NCBI GenBank assembly: GCA_963662175.1
Contig: OY759217.1
Location: forward strand, 18,478,562 to 18,542,561
From: Aradus depressus
Taxonomy: Eukaryota; Arthropoda; Insecta; Hemiptera; Aradidae
Reading direction: 5' to 3'
DNA: 64,000 bases
Shown here: positions 24,401 to 37,800 of the stretch, piece after piece
Layout: every line of letters starts with the position of its first letter
How positions within the stretch are numbered: position 1 is the first letter of the stretch
Program-made: the position numbers and the translations under genes
Notes under the pieces: model-generated
Databases searched by the model: none
The model's input: the letters and a program-made list of their open reading frames with translations, nothing else
What the model was told of the DNA's origin: nothing

Positions 24401-27400
24401 GCTCAGGCCAGGCCAGCGGCCTGCGCAGCCGGCTTGAACTATCCACAGACGCTCAGTTACACCTGCACAAACCTGGTTTGCGCAGGCTGGCCTGTGTTAA
24501 AAACTGAGCGTGTGTGGGGCCCTTTAGGGTTCAACAATTGTTTCCTAGATTAATAAGCAAATATGTAATAAAATTTTTTTTTTTTTCCTTTTTTCGGCCT
24601 TAGCTTTTCAATATAGCCAGTCTATGTAATATTAAATATAGACTTTTGCATTCACCGACCCTAAAAACTGCACAATACTACCATATATCTCAGTATTGTT
24701 TGATGCCAATAATGTGGTGTAGCAAAAAGGCTGTGTTACCAATTTCTCTACAGTGGATAACATTGTTAATCTTTCTATTTGGTATTTGCTACAACTCATA
24801 ATCATGTGCTCCAGAGTCTCGACCTCGTCACAATGCCTACACTTGGAGGTTTCGGTCAGACCTATTCTGTGAAGATACCACCCACAAATACCGTGGTTAG
24901 CTCTCAGTCAGCAAATTGACCTACAAAAGTCCTTTGTTAGATTTTCCCCATGGAACCATGGTTTGAGCTGAACTTGTGGATTAATTTTCTTATAAAATGA
25001 TCCTTTCTCCGAAGAAGCCTACTCCCGCTGCCAATCGAACCACAATCTCCTCCTCACCTCTCCAGACAAGTCTATATAGGGAAGACAGGACTTGCCCAGG
25101 GCAGTCCCCTCAGAGACCGCTCTCCTCGCCAAACTGTCCGCCATCTCATTGCCCTTAATACCCGCATGTCCCTTCACCCAAACAAACCGAACTCTTGTTC
25201 CTTTATTCTCAAGCAAGCAGACACTTTCTACGATCTCCAATACAATGTTGTTGATATTCTTATAAGTGAAATTGCTTAGTTGCCCTAACGAGAGTTGACT
25301 ATCGCTGAAAATAACCAAATTTCTAATTTCATCCATCTGCAAAGCATATTTGAGGGCCTCTAAAATAGCTATAAGTTCGGCAGACAGCACAGAGAAACAA
25401 GATGGCAAAGAGAACATATCCCTGTAGTCCCTCTGAGGATCGTAAAAAGCCGAGCCACAACCTTGTTCACACTTAGCTCCATCCGTGAAAATGACATAAT
25501 GACATCTAATCAAATCTTCGACCATTCTATCATGGTCAATAACATCGGCTTTGTGCGGCACATACACTAAGATCTTTTTAAATAAATGCAGACTATGTGC
25601 AATAAAACAAGCAGTCAGGTAAGTAATAAAATTTAAGAACAGATTAATTAATTTAATTATAATTTAAATGTCCGTATGTAAATAAAATTTAGATTTCTTA
25701 AAATAATCATCAATGTTTTTTTTGTTTACTCTACGACCATTACGATCTAAAAAGAACGCTTTCTAAACTATTAATTTTAAAAATGTTCTTGTCTATGTTT
25801 TAAAATTGGCAGCAATGTCGACGGGTTAATGTTTATAGAAGCGACAAAATCTTTTTGATTCATGGAGTTTTTTTTTTTTTTCGGAATCCCGAATCATCTA
25901 ATTTTTTTCCGCCATGGAAAAGGATTTTCTTGAATTCGACATTACTTTTTAAATCAAAAAGACATTTATGTTTACTGAACGAAAAAAAGTTTGAAAAAAA
26001 AAAACAAGGGGCGAAGTTTGATATTTAATGGAAAGGTCTGAGTATTAAGAAACCAAAGCGAAATTTATTTACAGAAAAATTACCTCAATGATCCAATGTT
26101 ATGCATTTGTTTGTTCTCTCTGACTGAAAAAAAAGAGCGTTATAACCGGGAATCGAAGTACGTGTTATACTAAGGAAAAAATACATAAAAAATCATATAA
26201 AGGGGTCGGGGTTGATAAAAAAAAACAAGATGGAAATTTTAACATTCGACATTTTACATAAATCCATTCAGAATATCCTCTTTGTTTTATACGAACGTAT
26301 GAACAGATCGCACGTCCCTAAGAAAACTGTCATAACTCAAAAATTATAACTTTGTCCAAGTGAAATAGAAATATCGTAAGTTCGACTATTAGCCGTTGTA
26401 ATATCTCTGATTCCTTTTTTCTCCAACAGCTATGAACTGTTTCGTAAGATGAAACAGTAGTATTTCTTGTTGTGACCGACTGATTGTGATTGCTCCCAAA
26501 GTGTGTTATTTCGAGTTATTGCCGTTTCATACTGTGAATATTCTAATTCTCCACATAGTATCTATAAAAGAATAAAGAGTATTGATTTTATTTCGCTATT
26601 CACTAAACTACCTGTTATTGTGAAAATTTTTGGCCATGAATTATCTGTAAATTATAGGAATTAAGGAAACAATAATTATTTATTCCAATGATCAAGAAAT
26701 AATGTCAATACTCAGAGAATGCATCTTGCCATTATAGAAGAAAACTGTAGTAAATAAGAACTAGGAGGAACAATTAATTAATTGATTTTCAAATTTGTCA
26801 AATCAATTAATTGATTTTTGGCCCAAATGGTCGCTTTAAAAGGAGAGAGAAATCGTAATTGATTAATTCCTGCTGGTGAAGTACATTTCCGGTGATTCAC
26901 TGTCGACCTTTTTTTTAAATCTAAAAATAGCAGAATATTTATTTAATTCTGGTAATTGTGAACTTTCATTTATTTTATATATTTATGGTATATACCATTT
27001 ATGGTATATACCATTTATGGTATATAATGAAAATAAACTGTAGTTTGTTATTATGACTCATGCCGTGGCTTTAATTACTAGGTCATATTGTCTACTATCA
27101 GAGCACTCTTTCGTCGCTCTGGTGGACATAAGCCCGACTCTACTTGTGGGAGACTTAAATCTTGCCTACCTTAGTTTGTTAATCTAGATTTGGAGTCTTA
27201 AAAAAAAATATATATATATGGTGTTAAAAAATAAAATATATGTGACGGGGCCATAACAGGACTTACTACTGGGTATAAGAAATTCACTCTCAGAATTATG
27301 CTGAACCTACAATGAAACAAAGAATCCCGCTGCTGAAACCATAACTCTCACAAAACTTGCTTAATGAAATGTAAATCTGAAATTGTACCCAATAATGCCA

Positions 27401-30400
27401 GCTTGAAATGAATTTGAGATGGGGAAGAGGGGAATTTGCAATGTTTGTTATATATAACTAATTCATACCTAGAATGACGCAGACATATTGAATGATACGA
27501 TCTGTGATGAACTGAATGGTGACCAGACAGGAGTAGGCAACCAACAGACAGAAGACATGGCACATGAGAGTCTTTCCATGGAGGTTGCGAAGAAAGGGAA
27601 GAAGTGAGTAGACGATGAAGGTGAGGAAGAGGAAAACACAGGAGACAATCATGCCGAAGGTATCGAAGATCATATCCTCTTCAAGAGAGTAGCCATCCTG
27701 GGGCTCCTCCGGGAAGCACAAGTACACATAGTCCCCGACGAGGCTGTACTGCTGGCTCTCCACGTTCTCTAGACAGTAGCTTCCAGGACGGTACTGGGTG
27801 TCATATGTGGGATTGTACAGAACCCCATTCTGGAACAGTCGATAGGTCTGACCAAGGTCCTCTGCGTACTTCCCCGCTGAGCACTGGATCTCGTAGAATC
27901 TGTACAACAAAAATATAACATTTTTTAATAAAATGTATAAATAAATTAAATAGATAATAATAACTGAATGTCTGTTTTAAGGCTTGTTCTGTCTCATTAG
28001 GTTTGAGCATCAACATCTACCATCCACACAAACTCATTGGCGTAACTTCTCATGCCTTGAACGAGTAATGCGGGTTAGGCCAAGCTCTATAATAAAATAA
28101 TATCCATAAATACTGATTCAAAAAATTATAATTTAAAAAATATATATATTATTCTTTCCCTAACAGATGTTTTAAAAGTGGGGGCCAGCAACGATAGCTT
28201 GCTGCTGTTCTAAGCCTAGTGCGAAAAGAATTTTTTCTCAATGAAAAGTCGCTGATGACCGGAAATGTACTGGCCCAGTAGGAAGTAATCAACTATGTTT
28301 TCGCTCTTCCTCCAAACAGTGGCGGATCCAGGGGGGGGGGGCGATGGGGCGATCGCCTCCCCTGAGAGATTTTGTTTTTTTAAATTTTAAGATATCATTT
28401 CTTGTCAAATTACAGATGAATAAATAAAAATTTAATATTTCGTTTTATCGTATAAAAGTTGTATCCGAATATTAAAATGATGCTACGGATATTGCTTAGT
28501 TTACCGATAAGTGTAGGTTCCGCGGAACGGAGTTTCTCTGCTTTACGAAGGATTAAAACATGGCTAAGAAACCGAATGTCTGAGGAAAGACTTTTGGGTC
28601 TTGCCCTTTTGCATTTGCATCAGGATAAGGAGGTGGATCCGGCGAAAGTTTTGACTCGATTTGCATCGTCGAAAAGTCATCGCTTAAATTTCATTATGTA
28701 ATTATATAAATTATAAAATATATAAAAAATAACGTAATTATAACGGTAATTATGACGAATGTAAATATAACCACGAATAAAAATAACTTATCAACGTTTC
28801 TGCCGTTTTTGTTGTTTTTAAAATAATCATCCGCTAATTCTTATTTAATTCACCTTAATCATAAGTTCCAGTAACTTAAAAAAAAAAAAAACTCGCTCCC
28901 CCTGAGAGGTTTTCTGGATCCGCCACTGCCTCCAAAAGCAACTGACTTCAGCTAAAAATTAATAGTTGATTTACATAGGGACATTTGAATCATCATACTG
29001 AATTTTCTGTGTCGTTACATTCATTACGTCGGCAGTTATTAAGTTTTTGAGTTGAGTGCCTCTCCTCTGATCCCTCACTTCCACTTGGCCGACTTTGAAC
29101 AAAATTAATAGGTGTCGTATTTAAGGAGTTTTGAATTTAAATATAAATTTCTGTATGTCTATGTGTGAGCCTATGTACACGATAACTCCTGATGAAATGG
29201 ATTTGTCGACATGAAATAGTATATGTGTGTCTAGAATCCCATAAGAACAAAAACTATTAATTTCCAGACAAATGGACCAAAAGGAAGAGGAGGATTAGGG
29301 GATTAACACACAAATTATGAAACCGCCGAAGTAATGGAAGTATCGACACAAAATTTAGTATGAGAATTGGTTTTGAAGAGAAAACTTCAACTTTTATTAT
29401 TATTAAACTTATTTATTCGTGTCTGGGAACTAAACTGCAGATTGTTTTTTAACTTCCCAGCATATAGGGAAGTTATTGTAATGGGTCACAACATAGAAAC
29501 CAACATTTTCAACATATTTTTATGTTTCAAGGTAACTACAGTAGTTTTAAACTATTTTTGAAAAGAAGTACATATGTGTGCATGGTAAAATTTTCCTGCA
29601 CCAAATCTCGCGAATAAAAAATGATATCGATTCCGCTCTAGTGCCAATCGAAGCGTATCAATGTAAAAATAATCTGAAAGAAATGTAATCGAATTCGGTT
29701 CAGTCGTTTCTTTTTGTTTAAACAAAAAGATTTTTAAAAAAACGGATGTTAGAATTTCCTTGAAAAAGATTTATCCGATCTAATTTGTTCTGCAATCGAT
29801 ACTTTGAAATAGCAGAAATTCTTATACGAGTTGTTATCAAATAACATCTCATAGTTTTATATATTAAAAAAAAAAAATAAATAAAAAATAAATAACCAAT
29901 ATTAATAACGAATAAGAGCATGAATCAAATAATAATAATTGTAATGGAAGTATCGACACAAAATTTAGTATGAGAATTGGTTTTGAAGAGAAAACTTAAA
30001 CTTTTATTATTATTAAACTTATTTATTCGTGTCTGGGAACTAAACTGCAGATTGTTTTTTAACTTCCCAGCATATAGGGACTTATATTATAATTATAATG
30101 ACTTTTCGCTTACTCTCGTATGTTATTATTTTATTTTTTTTTATTATGCGTTATGCATAGTGTTATATAATGATATACTATATTCTATTGAATTTGAGTA
30201 CATATATAATATTTGAAGAGTCACGCTGATATATTTTTTTACAACAATTATAATATGACATATAATGACTTTTCGCTTACTCTCGTATGTTATTATTTTA
30301 TTTTTTTTTATTACGCGTTATGCATAGTGTTATATAATGATATACTATATTCTATTGAATTTGAGTACATATATAATATTTGAAGAGTCACGCTGATATA

Positions 30401-33400
30401 TTTTTTTACAACAATTATAATATGACATATAATGACTTTTCACTTACTCTCGTATGTTATTATTTTATTTTTTTTTATTACGCGTTATGCATAGTGTTAT
30501 ATAATGATATACTATATTCTATTGAATTTGAGTACATATATAATATTTGAAGAGTCACGCTGATATATTTTTTTACAACAATTATAATATGACATATAAT
30601 GACTTTTCGCTTACTCTCGTATGTTATTATTTTATTTTTTTTTATTACGCGTTATGCATAGTGTTATATAATGATATACTATATTCTATTGAATTTGAGT
30701 ACATATATAATATTTGAAGAGTCACGCTGATATATTTTTTTACAACAATTATAATATGACATATAATGACTTTTCGCTTACTCTCGTATGTTATTATTTT
30801 ATTTTTTTTTATTACGCGTTATGCATAGTGTTATATAATGATATACTATATTCTATTGAATTTGAGTACATATATAATATTTGAAGAGTCACGCTGATAT
30901 ATTTTTTTACAACAATTATAATATATAAAGCTATGAAATGCGTTTACTTCAAAAGTTTGGAATTATATTTTTCTATCGTGCTTTGAGATTTCATGCAAAT
31001 GGGATTATATCTAAAGGCGTTTTGTTGACGTGAAGAGCACGATAGAATTATATTTCTTGTTTAAATTTTGTTTGCCAATCACAGGTTGATTTCACCAAGT
31101 CAGTTACGGAAATTTCCGAGTTCATTTCATGCAGTGAAAATATAAAATTTTTTATTTTTTAATAACATATGTGCATTTGCATATCAATTAAAAATCTATG
31201 TATATATTAAATTCAATTAAATGGATAAACAATTTTGTACTGAATACAATTTCTACTTTTTTGTGTTATTATTATTAATGATATTGTTATCATGCTGGGA
31301 AGTTTGCTACCTTTGTAGAGTCATAATACACGGCCCAGTAATTTCCTTTGATTTAGGGTGCAGAGAGGCGAAACACACACAACCGAGAACCTGCTTGTTT
31401 ATTATTGCAATCGGGGGTCGGAAAATATGAATATTTGGTGGAAATTCAACATGGAATTTCTGTCAGATTACATAACGTCCTTATAGTTGGTACACCTAAG
31501 GAAGTAAGAAGTAGGTACGTGATATCTCGACGAAGAGAGTCGCAAAATGAACTGGCACTACTGTGATATATAAATTTACACACATTAATATATTAAAAAA
31601 TCAATTATTATTTTTGTATGAAAACAGCTGTTAGGAGTGAAGAATCTTAAATAGTGTATAAATATACAAAAATGGACTAGTCGCATTTTGTTTTAAAACG
31701 AAATGTAAATAACCAATAAAGGGAGGACAAAAGAGGACAATCAGCTGTTTCAAAATAGTATGGAACAGTCTAAGTTGTGTTGTGGAAGTGGACTGTCTGG
31801 GGAGAGTTGATTTTAGGGTTAAGGTGTAGTGAACCAGTCTGAGTAAGAGATGTAGGAGTGAAAATTAGAACATCGGAAGTACCTACATAGTAGAGAAAAG
31901 GTACTTTTTTTATGTATATGTGTCCAAAATATAAAACAATATAAATAGTTGCCACTATAAAACAGAAAAAAGACTGATATAGTCTTAATTAATTAGTTTG
32001 TAAGATTTATTTTTGTAAATAATTTCATTTTTTTATTTCAAATCTTAGTTATTCAATTCATAATGTAGGTTAAGAAAAAATAAACCCAATATTTATTCTC
32101 TAATTCTATGCTATTCATTTTCCCTGTGAACCCAGTATGATAATTTATACCTTTGGATTAGATTGAACATTTTTGCAAATTTGGGAAAACAAGATGCATC
32201 TCTTTAGATTCTTTAGAAGAAATTCAATTTAAATAATTATTAATTGATATTTTTTTAAATACGTACACTTTCTTCAAAATTGCACGTCTTTGAACTTTCG
32301 ATAATTTGTTTAGGGCCCTTTTCGGAAACTACTGTAGAAATCAAAATTTAATAGAATACCAGCTAAAATTTCTACAAGAAATGTAATTTTATTTAATTAT
32401 TTATTTGTTTATTTTAATATGATTTTAATTTTATTTAGCATTACATTTCTTTAAATTATCACACCACATAAAATGGAAATGTCTTATTGTTTTTATAGTT
32501 GAAGTATGGGTATTTTATAAATAAAGGACTTTATACATTAATAAAATATATTGAACGTATAAATTACACAATTCTTTTTACGAAGACAAACACGAACATT
32601 CCAACACAAGGAAAATATATATATAAGTAATATTAGACATATGGCTAATACTACAAGGGTCATCATGAGAGTGACGTCACATATTTTAATTAATTGCAAC
32701 ATTGCCCCTCACGATCATGATCGTTTTTGTAGTCTGAGCCTGTTTCTAAATTTCAAGAACTTAGGTCCTGACAATGGCCTCGTAAGTATGTCTGCATCCA
32801 TTTCTTCTGATGGAATGTGTACAATGTCAACATCTCGATCTATGGTTTCTCGGATGAAGTGTTCTTTAATAGAGATGTGCTTGGAGCGAGATCCAACAAT
32901 TTGGTTCATGCTCAAATTTCTGGCAGCCTGATTGTCATTAAATATCGTTATTTTATTCAAATTTAATCCAGCGTCTGAAGCTAGTTGTTTTAGATGGATT
33001 GCTTCTTTTGAGGCATCAGTTAAAGACATATACTCAGCTTCCGCTGTCGGGAGGGCGACGGTGCGCTGCTTCCTTGACTCCCAGCTGATGGCTGTTTTGG
33101 CATATTTAAAGACAAAGCCGGTGTACGACTTACGATCAATAGTGCAAGCAGCCCAGTCTGCATCTGTGTAGCCAACGATGGGTTTTCCTGTTTTTGAAAA
33201 TATAAGGCCAAGGTGTTTGGTGCCTTTCAAGTATCTAAGCACCCTTTTAGCGTCAAGCCAATGTTCTTTATTAAAAGCAGAATTAAATTGGCTTAAGTAG
33301 CTTACTGCATGACTAATATTTGGTCTGGTAGCGACGGACAAGTACATAAGCGAGCCAATCAAATTTTGGTAGGAAAAATTTTCAGAATCTTCTTTGTTTT

Positions 33401-34765
33401 AATATTTTTCTAATTTTAATGCCTCTATCATAGGTGTCCTTTTTTAGAGGATCAATTCTGTATGAATTTTGACTCATAATTATTAATATTTATTACCTTC
33501 GGAGCTGAACAAAAAAGGTTGAGAAAAAAAAACGCGCACACTTTAACCTTTATTTTTTTTAAACTTTTTTTGTATTTTTTTTTAAATAGTGATGTGGGCC
33601 CATAACCTATAGTTGAAGTATGGGCATTTTATAAATAAAGAACTTTATACATTAATACAATATATTAAACGTATAAATTACACAATTGTTTTTACGAAGA
33701 CAAACACGAACATTCCAACACAATGAAAATATATATATATAAGTAATATTAGACATATGGCTAATACTACAAGGGTCATCATGAGAGTGACGTCACATAT
33801 TTTAATTAATTGCAACAGTTTTAAAGCATCTTCTGGATGTCGACTGAGGTTGAAGTGATGCCGTTTGTTTTTCTCACTCAAATTAGGTCTCAAAATTGAT
33901 AACAAACAAAACAATATGAACTCTATAATCATACTTAGGGAAAAGTATGACCATCTCGAAGTGCTTCTTTGGAAATAACTTTTAAAAAGAAAGTTGACGT
34001 TGAATCAGCAACTATGTGCTTCGCCAGCACGAATTAATCAATTACGTTTTTGCTCTCCCTCCAAATCCAACCTTCGGCCAATTATTGGGTTCTGGATACA
34101 CATATATAATGTCGTGTCGATACATTGATTCTATCGGGAGTTATCGTGTTCACAGACACACACACACAGTACCTATTACTTAGTTCTTTTTTTTTTTCAT
34201 TTTTGGAATCAGGAGTCGGAAAACATGAAATTCCGTTGAAAATCCCTATAGATTTTTTAACCAATTACATAACTTCCCCTATTCATTTATAATTTTTTAT
34301 TTATTTAGACTTTTTTATACATTCATTTATAATTGATTAGTCTATATATACATATATATTATTTTTCATATATTGTTGTAGTTACATTGTTTTCTTTCTT
34401 TTCCATATCTCGCACATTGGGACCTGATCAGGGGACGTAAGAACCTCCCGAAACATCGTTGGGGTAAAAACCCTTCCGAAGACTTTTTTTTGAAAAATAG
34501 TTATCTTAATTTTTATTAAAATGAAAAATGTGTCTACTTATTATAAACGTATCATGTATTAATTTTGTTTATGTACTCATATATTTTTAAGTATTTATTT
34601 GTTCAGTTTTTATTAACTTCATTTTACTTTTTTTATTAGTTTTGTTATTACTACTAATCATAGATGTGTTAGACTCAAGTAGTTATAAATCTAATTTATA
34701 AGCTATCTTATTGTATAAATTCTTTTGACGGATCCTATTACTATGTATTGGTTTAACGGAAATAA

Positions 34766-34805
<40 letters not shown>

Positions 34806-37800
34806 CTTGGTATAGCTGGGGAACTAAATGGAAATATGGTATGCTATTTATAGCCTGAAAACCTTACTGAGTTTAAGAACGCGGGTTCGAAACCCGGCCG
34901 AGGCCCTTAGTTTATTTTATTTGAGAAGTAAAAAAAAGTTAATCACGCCGTTCTTCGGATGGGACGTTAAGCCGAGCCTGTGCGATGTCAAGTACTCGTT
35001 AAAGACACCTATCCAAGGTAACTAAACCTGGGAAGGCAAAATTCAGGACTCCCAGTCGAGTCGGGCTCCTATCCAATTATGACAGTAATTAAAACCTGGG
35101 CATGGGTCATAACAACTCACTATAATTTTTATTTGTACTATTATTATTAACCTTCATCATTATTGTGGTTTATGTTGTTATATACTTTTATTTTCGATCC
35201 GCATAAGTATTTATTATTCTTGATATGGTTAAATCAATAAAATTAGTTACCAAATCTTTTTATATAAAACAAAAGAGGGCGCCGGTAGCTCAGTGGTATG
35301 CGTGCTTGCCTTCTGAGCTCAAGAACGTGGGATCGTAACCCGACCGAGGCCCTTAGTTTATTTTATCTGGGAGGTAAAATAAACTTAAGCACGCCGTCCT
35401 TCGCATGAGACGTTAAGCGATGGTCCCGAGCCTGTACGATGTCAGGTACTCGTTAAAGACCCCTACCCTAGGTGAATAAAAATTTAGAGTAGGCAAAATT
35501 TAGGACTCCCACAGTAGAGTCGGGCTCATGTCCACCAGAGTGACGAAAGAGCGCTCTGGTAGTAGGCGATATGATAGTAGTTAAAGCCCGGGCATGAGTC
35601 ATAAAACCTAACCTAACCTATGAAACAAAATTTAAATATTAATTTTGGTAGCTGGACTGGCATTGTATAATACTTAATTAAATATATAAAACCACTGTAA
35701 ATAAATGATTTTATAGAAAGTTGTGTTGCAAATGGAGTGTGCAGTGTGTGTCGAACAGGAAAATGTAGTAAGTGAAGGAAGGAAAACTGGGTTATCTCGA
35801 GATCAAATACCGGTAATATTCTTAAACCAACAGAAGGGTGTAATTGCTCAAAGGGGGACGCTGTTAGCAGTTTTTATAGCGATCAATAATATTCTCAGAT
35901 AGTAACTTAACAGACATGCCTAGAAATATTTAAAATATTATAATTTCAAATGAATTATTATAAGTCATGGAACGCTTTTATATCTGCCGGTTATTTCATT
36001 TCTATTTAATTAATATTATTGTAAAAATTGATGTTGCTGTAAAATCAATGATGATAGGGTCGCAAATGGTAAAAATTATGTTAATAAAATATATTGGAGT
36101 GGGCAGAAACTTGTTTTTGTAAGGCACAACACCAAATTGTCTAACAAAAATGGAGACATAAAGCATTAGTGAAAATCACCGGCAATGTACTTCTCCAGCA
36201 CGAATTAATCAAATAAGTTGTTGCTCTCTCTCCAAAACCAATCGACCGTTTGGGATAATTAATTATCCATTTGACTTATATAGAGCCAACAGTGGAGATA
36301 CGTCCTTGGAAAGGAAGAAGGGCTCAGTGCGACCATCAACGGATATTGATGAGGCTCTACAGCAAGCTGTAGAATCAAATCGAGCCACAAGAACTCGCAT
36401 ACTTGCCAGCGAGTGTGGAGTGAAGATGTGAAGGTTGGTCCTAGCTTGATCGATATCGCTCCCCACACCAAAACAGACCCACCTCCAAATCACACTCTTC
36501 CGGTCATGATACACGGAACCATTCTCCAGGCCTCCAGTAGTCATAGAGTCGATCATCTGGTCTATGGAGAGCAAAACGAGACTCATCTGTAAAAGGATCT
36601 CCAATCTTCTTCCGTCCAATTTCAGTGCTCTCTAGCAAACTCCATACGCGCTCTTTGGTGGTCTGCGGTCAAAAGAGGCCCATAGGCTGGCTTCCTGAGT
36701 CTTAAGTCCATCTCCTGCAGTTTTCTCCTTACTGTCTCGGCACTCACTTCCACTGCACGGACAGTACGGAGTCTCTGGGAAGCCTCTGAAGCAGTTGAAA
36801 ACCTGTTCCTTAACGTGTGGACCAACAAAATCTGTCGTCATGCGAACCAGTGTCTCTCGGTCGACCTGAACCCTACCTCCTTGTCTCCCTATACCGTTGG
36901 ATGACTCTACGGATTGTTGTTGACCTAAAGCACTCGTCGCGTAACGCTGGCTACGCCCATCTTCCACCAGAGCGACAGCACAGGCCACTTGTTCAGGTGT
37001 CTTAGATAATTTAACAAAACAAATCTTTCTCGGACAAAATCACAAAACAAACTGAAGAAAGATGCGAAATACAGAGGATAAACGACCATTTTCTTGTTAT
37101 CGAAATTACGATTTTTTAAGATCAAGAGATTCAAAAGTCTCGATAAATACAGAGAGGATTAGTTTCTTTTTAACTGTTTAGACATGCTGAACAATATTTG
37201 ATCGAAACAAAAAAGATTTACAACAAAATCAAAACAAACTTTCAGAGTGCGCAGGTTTTTTTGTAGAGCAGTGTAGTTTGACGATCCAAACGTCATTATA
37301 CACAGCTGATTCCAAATACTAAAATTCATCATTTTAGAAGCTTGCCACTAAGAATTCTGTAGCAAATTAAACAGTGAAATATTTCAAATAATTTTAGAGT
37401 TAGAGAAGTATATAGATATTTTTATTTCGTAAATTTTTAGAAATAATTAAATAATTCAAATTAATATTTCAGTTATACGAAGTAATAACTCAGAGCTGGA
37501 GGGGAATTTATATAATTTGTCAGAAATGTTTTCATCGAATTTTATATACTTATTATTGTTGTTGTTTTATATATGTGTCGTCTTCATAAGGATATGGTTA
37601 TTCCATGAGTAGCACAACTTCAAATAAAGGCAACGTGGCTTCAAATAATATTGATTTGGGGGGGAGGCACAGTTAGAGGATATTTTTCGTAACAATATGT
37701 GGTCTATCATTTCAAAGGATTCCAAGAGACAGGAAAGTGTTTTCCTTTGTTCGGGTGTCGGAAAAGATTGAACTTATATTCACGGTAGACACAGGATATC

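Larger units (their letters stand above)
23449..24523. mobile_element. Second PIF/Harbinger element, internally deleted
   Basis: Terminal inverted repeats start GGGGCCCCACACACGCTCAG (left; the right copy has one G fewer) and extend through TTTTTAACACAGGCC. Flanks TCA (23446-23448) and TTA (24524-24526) fit a mutated TWA duplication. It keeps exon 1 of a HARBI1-like transposase on plus and the MADF start on minus. The middle, including the whole DDE domain, is lost. Confidence 0.85.
28215..29350. repeat. R3 repeat copies, interrupted by hAT
   Basis: An R3 5' segment (about 28230-28316) is cut by the hAT element and resumes at 28929 in plus orientation. From about 29140 a second piece in reverse orientation follows (ACACGATAACTCCTGATG...ACTATTAATTTCC). 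Confidence 0.65.
32494..33817 (-). mobile_element. Ty1/Copia LTR retrotransposon, internally deleted
   Basis: Two direct LTRs (32494-32701 and 33608-33817), flanked by a perfect 5-bp duplication GTTTT (32489-32493, 33818-33822). On minus, the primer site follows the 5' LTR and a GTGAGGGGCAA polypurine tract precedes the 3' LTR. At 1.3 kb it has lost gag, protease, integrase and most of RT. About six substitutions and a 2-bp indel separate the LTRs, so it is older than the element at 7814-13103. Confidence 0.92.

Noticed and set aside
30100..30925. Regular tandem units as a possible CRISPR array
   Set aside because: Units are 167 bp, contiguous and without unique spacers, in a eukaryotic genome.
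35275..35350. tRNA gene, from A and B boxes
   Set aside because: The sequence continues into the repeated SINE body and occurs about eleven times. The acceptor stem and cloverleaf are degraded.
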